Of a DNA stretch of 27,741 nucleotides, positions 1 to 8,109 are shown one piece after another. How positions within the stretch are numbered: the stretch's first letter is position 1; each line of letters begins with the position of its first letter. The stretch is from Seminavis robusta. Lineage: Eukaryota > Bacillariophyta > Bacillariophyceae > Naviculales > Naviculaceae. A program made the translations under genes and the position numbers. The notes under the pieces were generated by a model, which searched no databases, was not told where the DNA came from, and saw nothing but the letters and a program-made list of their open reading frames with translations. The stretch spans positions 2,501 to 30,241 of the forward strand of contig CAICTM010001387.1 of the NCBI GenBank assembly GCA_903772945.1, in the 5' to 3' direction.

Positions 1-152
1 GGTAGATCATTCTCCTTAGACAGCGCCTCAGAACACCCATGGATAGCACAGTAGGAACGGAGCCTCATCATAAACATCATGTAGTTCTCCGGGCTTCCAT
101 CAAATGTTGGGGGCTTGTTTATTGCTTTCGTAATGTCGGCTGTTTCAGACAT
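1..152 (-). CDS. Ty1/copia-like retrotransposon Gag, N-terminal fragment (runs off the window)
   Basis: The minus strand opens with an ATG at 152 and stays open to the window edge, giving 50 residues. After a short polar start the protein reads FDGSPENYMMFMMRLRSY and then a cysteine-containing stretch ending SEALSKEND. This pattern of a small acidic motif, an aromatic residue and an amphipathic MRLRSY-type helix is typical of the first part of Gag in Ty1/copia elements, where it precedes the capsid fold. The family call rests on this pattern alone, because protease, integrase and reverse transcriptase would lie to the left, outside the window. The same frame is closed by a stop upstream of the ATG, so this ATG is the first possible start. 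An overlapping frame (119-322) could be a leader ORF or a frameshifted N-terminus. Confidence 0.55.
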   Translation of the reverse strand, partial: MSETADITKAINKPPTFDGSPENYMMFMMRLRSYCAIHGCSEALSKENDL

Positions 153-322
153 ACTGTCGTTTTGTTCTTCAATCTCGACTTGAGTTTCACTTGGGCTTCT
201 TCAACTTGACCCGCTTCCGTACCACTTTGCACGTTTTCTTCTCGGTTGGTCACACCAATTCTTCTTAATCGACCTCGACTTCTCTGCCACGTCCTACTTT
301 CTGGATTGACTTGCTCAGCCAT
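119..322 (-). CDS. Small basic ORF in the leader of the copia-like element
   Basis: This 67-aa ORF begins at an ATG at 322-320 and overlaps the first 34 bases of the Gag-like frame in a different frame. It is rich in R, E, K and Q and has no recognisable domain. Two readings fit. It may be an upstream ORF in the 5' leader of the retroelement. Or it may be the original Gag N-terminus, separated from the rest by a frameshift, because its composition runs smoothly into the Gag-like frame. I cannot decide between these, and it may not be translated. Confidence 0.2.
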   Translation of the reverse strand: MAEQVNPESRTWQRSRGRLRRIGVTNREENVQSGTEAGQVEEAQVKLKSRLKNKTTVCLKQPTLRKQ

Positions 323-609
323 TCACGTTGCTGTTGACTTCTTCAAGTAACTTGATATCCTTCGGTGCACTTTGTTGGACCTTAACTTGATTGCGTTACT
401 GCGGATGTTTGCACTTGACTTGGCTCCACACTTCTACGCTTGCACTGTACTTGGCACGGCTTCTTTGACAAACGATGCCACTCAGGTAACTTAACCTGGA
501 CTCACTGATGGTACCTTAGATCTGTGTCTGTACCTTAGATGGATGTCTTCACGTTGACTCCTATTGAGGAACTACCTCACTGACTGGACGTTGACTTGGC
601 TTAGACTTG

Positions 610-651
610 CTTCGAGTTACGGGACGTTGACTTCGAGTTACCGGACGTTGA
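610..651. repeat. 21-bp tandem repeat, two copies
   Basis: Units at 610-630 and 631-651 begin CTTCGAGTTAC and end GGACGTTGA, with one C/G difference. A partial unit follows. The repeat is part of the minisatellite-rich leader region. Confidence 0.85.
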
Positions 652-736
652 CTTGGACTGTTTCACGTTTGACTCCCGACTCTTGACTCGACTTTCTTAA
701 AAGGGAGTTCCGAATCGTACTGTGACTCGAAACTAG

Positions 737-782
737 GACTGGATGAGAACTCGGAGTGTGACTGGATGAGAACTCGGAGTGT
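737..782. repeat. 23-bp tandem repeat, two identical copies
   Basis: The unit starts GACTGGATGAGAACTC and ends GGAGTGT. Copies lie at 737-759 and 760-782 and are followed by the first bases of a third (GACTGGA). Confidence 0.9.
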
Positions 783-1030
783 GACTGGACTCACGATCAG
801 TGACTTGATCGATGACGTCACTCAACCACGACTGGATTGCTTCGTATCGTACGATCGACTTTGTTGTTGATGGCCTGAGAGTTGCGCGACGCAGACTGAA
901 CTTCGGCAGTGTTACCAATGCCTTGTCTTTGTCAAACAATTCTCGAGCCTCAACTCGATGCGACGATGAACGACACACCTCGACGTTAACTTCGAAGTTT
1001 GCTGGAGGTGTCTTTACACTTGTGGCTTAG

Positions 1031-1326
1031 ATAAAATTATGATAGCTATCTTGGTTGTATTCCCATAGGTAGCCTTCTGTTTCAGCCTTCTGTTTCATAC
1101 TGGGTGAGTATGGCATACATGTAGATGTACACAGGAACACAGCATAACTGGAACACTGGTACTCAACCTGAACCCCACAATCATAACATCATAGCCTCTG
1201 TCATGAATACCGGCCTATAACATGTTCATCACGGTGGAATTCAGCGAAACCTCGACGACGAAATTTGCACCTTGAATACGCGAGAACAGATTGCCAATCG
1301 ACGATTCGTCTATCGCAAGGTCAAGG
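1031..1326. other. Intergenic stretch before the basic-protein ORF
   Basis: No gene is visible. It contains a short direct repeat of AGCCTTCTGTTTCA around 1071-1098. The downstream ORF is closed by an in-frame TGA at 1273, so the protein cannot start further left without splicing. Confidence 0.5.
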
Positions 1327-2142
1327 ATGTCTGCATGGAAGATGCAGCACATGGTAGTAGAACAACAACCAACAACAACAGCTAAAGAGGTCGAGGCAAT
1401 AGAAAAAGTCTCGACCGTCGACGACAACAAGATGGCATACGATGCCACAATCACATGCGAAGCAGCGGTGGTTCCCACATGCACAGCAGTGGTCCCATGC
1501 GTTCAACAGTGGCATGTGAGACACTTCAAAATCAGTGTGCATGGACAACAACCATTTGTATTGGAGATGCGAATGATGAATGGTGTGCTACTTGGAGTGG
1601 TACCCAACAACATTCTCGCTGCGTTTATGAAGGATGGTGGAGACCTTGTCAAGGAATTCATGCGGCGGCACAAGACACTACGATTGGAGGCAGGCGATGC
1701 CTCGGACGATATGGATTACGAATTCGTGACTGGCCAAGTGGCAGCTGAAGAACCATTGGTCGAGGAACACCAACAAGTTGATGGTGAAGAACCACTGGTC
1801 GACAACCGAGTCGATGAGGAGGACAATGTGGACACAGCACAGTCAACTTTACGACGATCAAAGAGACGCACGGCGGCGATTGCATCTCAGAGAATCGCAG
1901 AACAAATCAAGACAAAGCCACGTCGGGTGGCAGTACAACAACCTAGAATTAAAAAGCGTAGATGTGCGGCGGCCAAGAAGTCGAAAAGGCCAAAGTTGAA
2001 GGGCAAGAAGACACAGCCAAAGGCAAGGACAACGACGACAACAAGACCTGTGACGGACACACAGCAGCAAACAACAGTTCAGACAACAACAACACTTTCC
2101 GGACGACGAGTACGAAAGCCTGATCGTTACATTCCAGCCTAG
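1327..2142 (+). CDS. Hypothetical very basic, low-complexity protein
   Basis: A 271-aa reading frame starts at the first in-frame ATG (1327), 54 bases after an in-frame stop. The N-terminal half has ordinary composition, with segments such as HFKISVHGQQPFVLEMRMMNG, which could form a small beta-rich domain. An acidic stretch (about residues 135-170) follows. The C-terminal 100 residues are strongly basic (RRSKRR, KPRR, KKRRC, KKSKRPKLKGKK) with poly-T/Q linkers, suggesting nuclear localisation or nucleic-acid binding. It ends LSGRRVRKPDRYIPA, which resembles the RRSxRxRKPPxRY linker found between integrase and reverse transcriptase in copia polyproteins. The ORF may therefore be a domesticated or decayed retroelement piece. 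I do not recognise the family and see no introns. Confidence 0.45.
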   Translation: MSAWKMQHMVVEQQPTTTAKEVEAIEKVSTVDDNKMAYDATITCEAAVVPTCTAVVPCVQQWHVRHFKISVHGQQPFVLEMRMMNGVLLGVVPNNILAAFMKDGGDLVKEFMRRHKTLRLEAGDASDDMDYEFVTGQVAAEEPLVEEHQQVDGEEPLVDNRVDEEDNVDTAQSTLRRSKRRTAAIASQRIAEQIKTKPRRVAVQQPRIKKRRCAAAKKSKRPKLKGKKTQPKARTTTTTRPVTDTQQQTTVQTTTTLSGRRVRKPDRYIPA

Positions 2143-3088
2143 GACAAGAGGTAAGTGGGGCGACGGCGGATTGTGGGGACTACTAACACATAAATACAAT
2201 ACACAACGAGCAAGCATCTGGTGGGGTGCAGGGCTATACAACAATTTTGCGGAGATGAATACAGTTGGTTCAATCGAAGGGTCACATACAAGGTAGCCAG
2301 GTTTGTGGTTCCTGTGCTAGGCAGCCTCTATTTCAGAGTGCTTGTCCGAACGTCCTCCACGCGACGAAAGTCCAAAGTTAATACTCGTGACACCTGACAA
2401 CCAACCTCTATCATTGTTGATGCTATGCTACAATCTTACATACAACCAAACATAATAATAGAACAATAACACATAGTAGACAATGTCTTTTCAACAACAA
2501 ATCTCATGGCTTCATTCTTTATAGTAGTTGTAGTTTTGGCTAGAGCTAGCAATTGGTAATCGTAGTATACCGTAGCATTGGACCCAGCAGACAATGCCAT
2601 CAGCGTCCCGGGCATACTGACTGCCCTTCCATGACAAGGAGATACTACCGTAGTTGCCACGGGAGGAATACCCGTTTGGACCGCGCCACTCGTACTCTTT
2701 CAGGGATACTACCCTACAAGCAAAACTAAAAACAGTGCACAAGTCACAGCTTTGGCTGACAAAATTCATCTACGATAGGATCCTCAGCAGGAGGAATATG
2801 TCAATGAACGCTCCATTGAAATAGCCAGAAACTCGGCACAAAACACGAACAATTTCTAGGTGGGTAGCCGGCCCGTGGCCAGTGATTCAAAGGATATGAG
2901 AGGGGAATTTACATGTATTTCCGTTTCATCGGGTTGTTTGGTTGCTGCAGGGTAGCGAACCGACGGCATTCAGCTGTAGCATTTTGTGTCGGAAGCGAGA
3001 AAAGACTTTTGATATTGTAACTTGTCGGTGTCGTCGTCAAGCTCCGATATCTCGTCCGTCCATCCCTTCTTTGGTGAGAGCCAGCTAG
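2143..3088. other. Gene-poor interval between the basic ORF and the kinase
   Basis: No supported gene. An 85-aa minus-strand ORF (2512-2769) has a possible splice acceptor in front of its last part (TGCTTGTAG near 2712), but nothing upstream joins to it. Short copies of a TACCGTAG word occur near 2567 and 2645. The right part is the 3' flank of the kinase gene. Confidence 0.4.
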
Positions 3089-4631
3089 CTAGTCGTGTAT
3101 CGAAGATCGACGCCCCCTGGGTTTGGTAACATCGTGCATCACTTCTGACTCGTCATGCATGGACGAGGCTGCCACTTCTTCAAAACTGGACAGCTTGCGG
3201 GCAAATTTAACCGCATTGACGACCCCCTTGAATTTTCGCTTGGCACTGAATTCGGCCAGTTTCTTCAAATTGGGCAGGAGAGAGTTCCTCTTCAACATTT
3301 TGGGATCATCCTTCATCCAGGCACAGTCCAAACATTGTTGTGTGGACCATCGGTCCTTCATGTCCATGGTCAGCAATCCCGTAATCATATCTTGGCAATC
3401 TTGTGTGATGTGTCCAAAGGATTCCTCTGTGAACTCGAATTCTCCCTTGAGAATCTTTTTGAAGGTTTCCTGATTGTTGTTGCCATAAAACGGAGGATAC
3501 CCACCGATACAGGTAAAAATTACCACACCGAGAGCCCAACAGTCTACCGAGGTTCCGTAGGGGGTTTTGGTCAGAATCTCCGGTGCTACATGCATGGCAG
3601 ATCCACATTGGGTTTTCAAGGAATCGTCTTCGGGGCAGAACTTGGCAAAACCGAAATCGGCAATCTTGATTGTCGAGTCGTCCTGATATAAACCATCAAT
3701 ATTTATTGTCGTGTTGTTTTTGTGATTCGCGAGAAAAAGTCAGGGCCAGACAGTGAGACTTCTTATGCATTGTCCCTCCCACATATTTCCGATCCATCTA
3801 CCGTATCTTACCGTCTCTGAGGCCATCAAAATATTCTCTGGTTTGATCTGAAAAAGGTTGAAAGGTGAGACGGCAATCGCATACGCAAACAGGTTGCACT
3901 ACTATAACTGGGGTCACAATACAATACGTACGTCTCTATGAGCCACCTTGTTCTTGTGACAGTGTGTCATGGCTTCCATGACAATCTTGCAAAGATCTCT
4001 GGCTTCACATTCCGTATAGTTCTCCTTGTTGATCAATCGGTCCAACAACTCTCCTCCATCCACCTTTTCCAAGATCAAGTGCACAAAATCTGTCTCGTCA
4101 AAGACGTCATAGAGTTGAACAATGTGATCATGTGCTGGCAGTCTCTTCATGACGGCCAATTCGTTCTTGAGACATTCCTTGTCAAAGTCGTACATTTCTG
4201 CCTTGGTAATGATCTTGATGGCAAAGGATTCTCCCGTCTTTTGTTGATGATGGCCCACCTTGACCACGGAAAAGGCTCCTCTGCCCAACTGTTGTTGTGA
4301 GGCAGACAGGCAATGGATGTGGGTGTCAGATGATGCTACTGATATTGGCCAGCAACGCCAATGAAAACAGTTTGAGTTTCATACACAAGGTACTCACATC
4401 TTTATCTAGAACATAGGTCTCCGCAAAGGTTTTTCCATTCTTGGAGTCATCAAATGCATAGGAAGATTCCTCCTCTGCTTCAGGTGACGCTGCTTTCTGC
4501 CCATATCATTGCCAGCGACAGAAAAAAGGATGACATGACATGCATTAGTTGCTTGGATCCAACCACTCCTACCAAAGATGCCAAATAAACGAATGATTTT
4601 ATGATGCAGCCCTCACCTCTTCTTCTGACAT
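3089..4631 (-). CDS. CaMK-type serine/threonine protein kinase, five exons
   Basis: Exons on the minus strand: 4631-4617, 4496-4398, 4288-3932, 3847-3812, 3682-3089, all joined in phase 0, giving 366 aa. Every intron (120, 109, 84 and 129 nt) is GT-AG. The protein has a complete kinase domain: glycine loop GRGAFSVV at 40-47, catalytic lysine in FAIK (K63), HRDIKPEN starting at H155 (split by an intron exactly after HRD), DFG at 178-180, and an activation segment ending in CGSAMHVAPE. The last 80 residues include a basic amphipathic stretch (AKRKFKGVVNAVKFARK) like the calmodulin-binding, autoinhibitory helix behind the catalytic core of CaMK and DAPK kinases. No EF-hands are present, so it is not a CDPK. 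It would phosphorylate Ser/Thr substrates, probably under Ca2+/calmodulin control (inferred). Its stop codon lies inside a CTAGCTAG run. It is divergent from the GST-like gene. Confidence 0.9.
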
Positions 4632-5333
4632 TGTATCGCCGCAACTTTGTGTACACGGTACTCAAAAGACTTTGACTTTGACCTTGAAGGAAATGATGGA
4701 ACAGATTGTATGTGGTGTGGTCCTGATGATGAGCAGTATCTGTGGCTGCCTCTTAAACAGAACAAATATATGAGGAACAATAGTACAGGTATCTTCGAGA
4801 ATGGCGAAGAGTGCCAACCGACAGGGAGAGGCTAAAAGTGGCTAAAAGTAACTAGCAGCAGCCAAAAGATCAAGAAGCTTGCAAGATCTTCTGTTTATGG
4901 ATTCAGATCAATATATTCAGGAAGGATGGATCAGGCTCTCGGCTACCAACAAAGAGAGTTGGAAGAGGCTGGTTTGGTCTGCTTGAGGTGGTGGTACCTG
5001 GTAGTTGTTCTGTTTGTGTACTGCCGATGAAGCTTGAGGATGGGCTGCATCATGGCTTCGAAAGATCTCAAAAGTGGTACCGGCAAGTCCAATAGTATGC
5101 AGAGTTGTCACACATCATGGAACCGCATCCAAAGCAATCTCTATGACGTCACTGTCATCTTTCTTTGGCCTCTCAGCCAGCTCATCATCAGAGTGGCAAC
5201 TTTGGATCGAGATTGCGTTGATTGCCATTGCAAATCTTCCCATTGCCAACAGTTCGATCACAAATATCTCTAGCTAGCTAGCTAGCTAGCTACTGCTGAT
5301 CCACATTTGTCCAGTTGTGGAGTGAGCTGGATC
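4632..5333. promoter_or_regulatory. Divergent intergenic region, kinase (-) / GST-like gene (+)
   Basis: About 700 bases separate two start codons pointing away from each other, so both promoters should lie here. Short ORFs inside it have no recognisable features. GGCTAAAAGT occurs twice in tandem around 4831-4850. A (CTAG)n run lies 41 bases before the GST start codon, probably in its 5' UTR. Confidence 0.5.
5270..5292. repeat. (CTAG)n microsatellite, five units plus CTA
   Basis: Perfect CTAG repeats. The unit is its own reverse complement. With period 4, a run of three or more units puts TAG in every reading frame of both strands. Shorter runs occur at 3083-3092, 7380-7391, 15343-15352 and 25607-25617. 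Confidence 0.95.
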
Positions 5334-7230
5334 ATGAAGTTGACCGCGATTGTTGTGCAGCCATCAGCATTGCTCTCTTGTATGGTATTTGCCGCTGCCT
5401 TTCGTCGAGGAAGTGCGTTTGTATCCAACTTGGCAGGACCGATTTCTTCTTTGACAACACTGGGCATGTCCTCGTCTACAGCCGCCACTACGGAAGTCCC
5501 CACGTGGTCAGATTTGCAGGCCCAATCCAAGAACACCGTGGTCGGCCAAGCATTGGAGACGGAAACCGCTTTGAGGCAACAAGGCAAAGGATCCGCGTTT
5601 GTCCAAAACACGCTGCGGAAATTCCAATCTCCTGATGCCGATCCCGAAATCACAGTCTTTCGAGATCATGCCGGTTGGTGTCCCTACTGTCAAAAGCTCA
5701 TGTTGCTCATTGAAGAAAAACAAACTCCTGTCAAAATAGAGCTGGTGCCCATGCGATCGTATGGGGACAAGCCACGAGATTTTCTGCAAAAGGTACCCAA
5801 TGGGCTGTTGCCCGCCATGGAAGTCAAGGGACAAATCATTACCGAATCGCAAGTCATTATGGAATTGCTGGACAAATGGCATCCTCCCGCGGATGGATAC
5901 AAACCCATGTTGCCGCAAGAAGAGGATCAGCCGGGATGGGCTCGCTATGACAAATTGGCGCGTCTTGAACGACAATTGTTTAGTTGGTGGTGTACGCTAC
6001 TGTTTCGTCCCGAAGGACCTGGTGGTGCTTTACAAAAACTCATGGGTGGTGGCGGCGGAATGTCCGGGTCGATGGAAGGATTTCTCGATTGCGTCCGACA
6101 AGTGGACAAAGAACTGACAGCAACCCAGGGACCTTGGTTCTTTGGCGACGACAAATTTGACGGCCCCAATATGATTGACTTTATCTATGTATCCCATGTG
6201 GAACGAATTCTGGCCAGTTGTGCCTATTGGAAAGGACTCAATCTGCGTGACCCCAAATGGAACTTGAAAGGACTCAATGCCTGGTTGGAAGCCTTTGAAA
6301 AGCGAGAGTCGTACCTTGCCTTCAAGAGTGACTACTACACTCATATCAAAGACATTCCACCACAGTATGGTCCTGGATACGATGGAGGTTTTGAAGAGGA
6401 TCGAGTGGCATTCTCCAATACCATTCTTGGAAAGGTATGTATATGTACGGTTGACATGGTTGCTTTTGAGCCAAGACGTGAATCTCTCACATGCATGGGA
6501 CGCCTTTCGTTTCTGGATGAATGTACTGTACAGGACGGTGCCTGGAGTCTTCCTCTATCATTTGATGATCCAGTGCAACCTCTGTACAAGGGTCCTCCAT
6601 TGCCCGTTTGTGTGTTGGAATCCGTGGGAATCTCTCCCGACGCAGATGGCACATATGAATCGGCAGACCCCAAAGACATGGCCAAGGCATGTCGGTTGAT
6701 GGCGGCCTGGAAACTAGCCGGAAATGGAGAGAATGTGAGTACTACCCTTTAAAAAAGAACTTACCAATACGTTCCTTGTGTGTTTTGCAAATGGCGTCTG
6801 TTTTGGTTCCTGTGCCTCATGTTATGTCATCGTTTCATTTCATTTCGGTTTGCTTTGCTTTGCAAATCAGATCTCCACATTTGCCGCCCGCGGTGGCCCC
6901 AAAGGCAGCCAGAATCCCCGCAAAACATTTGGAGCCGAACTGGCCGATCCGTACGCCGATGCCGATTCGAATGTTCGCCCAACAGTAGATGCTGCCTTGC
7001 GAGTAGTTTGTTCTGCCCTTTTGTTGTCAAGTGATGATGGTGTCCCCACAGAGGAACAAGCCCAACTACTACGAGATACCGTGCCCGACTCGCATCTGGT
7101 GGGTGTCTTGAATAGTTTTGGCTATTTACGAGACCGAGTGGGAGTGCCCCGTGATCTTCCTCTGGCGGCCGCCCGGTATCTGCGAGCCTACTTGAATTGG
7201 GGTGTGGATGTTCTTGCTCCACAACGGTGA
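5334..7230 (+). CDS. Plastid-targeted glutathione S-transferase-like protein, three exons
   Basis: Exons 5334-6434, 6534-6734 and 6871-7230 give 553 aa; introns are 99 and 136 nt, both GT-AG. The ATG at 5334 is the first in frame. Residues 1-23 form a hydrophobic signal peptide running into AAAF-RRGSAF, which resembles the ASAFAP motif at the signal/transit junction of plastid proteins in diatoms. A thioredoxin-like GST N-domain follows, with WCPYCQK (CxxC at about 116-119), then the cis-Pro region VPNGLLPAM and a TESQVIMELL helix (the usual E-S of the glutathione site). An all-helical GST C-domain with GPWFFGDDKFDGPNMIDF follows. The last 170 residues are not part of a normal 220-aa GST. A CxxC active site points to thiol transferase or reductase chemistry of the Lambda, DHAR or Omega sort rather than classical conjugation (inferred). 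It converges on mL43, with 157 bases between the stops. Confidence 0.85.
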
Positions 7231-7379
7231 TGATGATCCATCAAATAATAATAATAGAAATAGTACACTGTGTAGTCCACTGCTGTACACAATCAATAAT
7301 TATTATAATGATGATCCATTGATCATCACCTCAAGTTTCTGAAGTCGTTCTTACTAAGCTCTTATTACCTTATAGTCTA

Positions 7380-7391
7380 CTAGCTAGCTAG
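7380..7391. repeat. (CTAG)3 run carrying the mL43 stop codon
   Basis: Three perfect CTAG units. The mL43 stop (TAG on the minus strand, 7390-7388) is read from inside the run. Confidence 0.9.
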
Positions 7392-7909
7392 TCTACAAAC
7401 CGGACTGGAAAGGTTGTATTTTGCAGATCCAACATGGGCGTCCAAACTCCTTGAATACTGGGCGTGGGTGTCACGACCGGATTGACCATTTTCTTAATCT
7501 TTCGTCCCGATCGATTGTGGAGTTTGTCGAGTACTTGTTGAATGTCTTGAGGTGTGGAGTTCTTGATGCAAATCTGATGCGTGGCAGCTTGCGTTTTGTA
7601 CTCTCCCAGCACGTACGGGTGTTTGCCTGTGAATAATAGTAAGTATGGAGAGAACCACAACAACAATAACACCATCATGATGAGTCTTTTGACATGACGA
7701 AACAAAACGAACATAGTAGACTGTATAATAGTATGGTATGTATACTTACCATTCCGAGGTTTCAAAATGATTTCAACAGTGGGATGATTCCTGGCCCATT
7801 CCACCAATCCGCCCTCCCCCAAGTAATCTCGAACAGCTCTTGAGGATCCACCATGTTCGCAGTAGAACATGCGTAACTTTTGCAGCTGAAAGACACCGCG
7901 AGTGGCCAT
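7388..7909 (-). CDS. Mitochondrial large-subunit ribosomal protein mL43 (MRPL43/MRPL51 family)
   Basis: Exons 7909-7750 and 7626-7388 on the minus strand give 132 aa. The 123-nt GT-AG intron splits a glycine codon and, being a multiple of three without stops, leaves the frame open if retained. The protein shows the L51/S25/CI-B8 thioredoxin-like domain across most of its length: GVFQLQKLRMFYCEHGGSS near the start, WARNHPTVEI in the middle, then GKHPYVLGEY and TPSIQGVWTP near the end, which parallel human MRPL43. It is a structural protein of the mitoribosome with no catalytic role. It must be imported into mitochondria, but no clear cleavable presequence is visible, which is usual for this family. 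It shares a 200-base divergent promoter with the oxygenase gene. Confidence 0.92.
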   Translation of the reverse strand: MATRGVFQLQKLRMFYCEHGGSSRAVRDYLGEGGLVEWARNHPTVEIILKPRNGKYTYHTIIQSTMFVLFRHVKRLIMMVLLLLWFSPYLLLFTGKHPYVLGEYKTQAATHQICIKNSTPQDIQQVLDKLHNRSGRKIKKMVNPVVTPTPSIQGVWTPMLDLQNTTFPVRFVD

Positions 7910-8109
7910 GGTTGCGTTGTGTTGTCAACTGGTAACGTTATGAGAATGTGCGAGGCGTTGTCGTTGTTGCCGATGAAGGAGTGGTCGTCATGGTCGCTGT
8001 CTTTTGGAAAAACCCTAACAAAGATCCGTAAGTCTTTGTTAGGGTTTCAAAAGCGGTCAAAGCCGAAAACTTGAAAGAGGACAACAAACAACCAAATCCA
8101 TAGATCACC
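7910..8109. promoter_or_regulatory. Compact divergent promoter of mL43 (-) and 2OG oxygenase (+), with perfect 15-bp hairpin
   Basis: Two start codons lie only 200 bases apart. Inside is an inverted repeat: AAACCCTAACAAAGA at 8010-8024, an 8-base loop, and its exact complement at 8033-8047. The arm contains AAACCCTAA, identical to the plant telo-box found in promoters of ribosomal-protein and other translation genes, and here present in both orientations. The site could be a DNA element used by both genes or an RNA hairpin in the oxygenase 5' UTR, 62 bases before its ATG. A role is inferred; the palindrome itself is plain. Confidence 0.7.

Larger units (their letters stand above)
323..1030. 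repeat. Minisatellite-rich region upstream of the Gag-like frame (possible LTR/leader)
   Basis: The stretch is built from degenerate copies of GTTGACTTGG/ACTTGACTT words, and no ORF in it looks like a protein. Two clean tandem duplications lie inside it: a 21-bp unit at 610-630 and 631-651 (one substitution) and a 23-bp unit at 737-759 and 760-782 (identical). It sits directly upstream of the Gag start in the element's direction of transcription, so it may be the 5' leader or part of an LTR. I could not place LTR ends or a primer-binding site. Confidence 0.45.

Noticed and set aside
2512..2769. 85-aa minus-strand ORF with a possible acceptor before its last 65 codons
   Set aside because: No upstream exon, no start context and no recognisable domain; a second frame over the same bases is equally open.
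4647..4835. 62-aa plus-strand ORF next to the kinase start
   Set aside because: Short, overlaps kinase exon 1 on the other strand, and shows no family motif.
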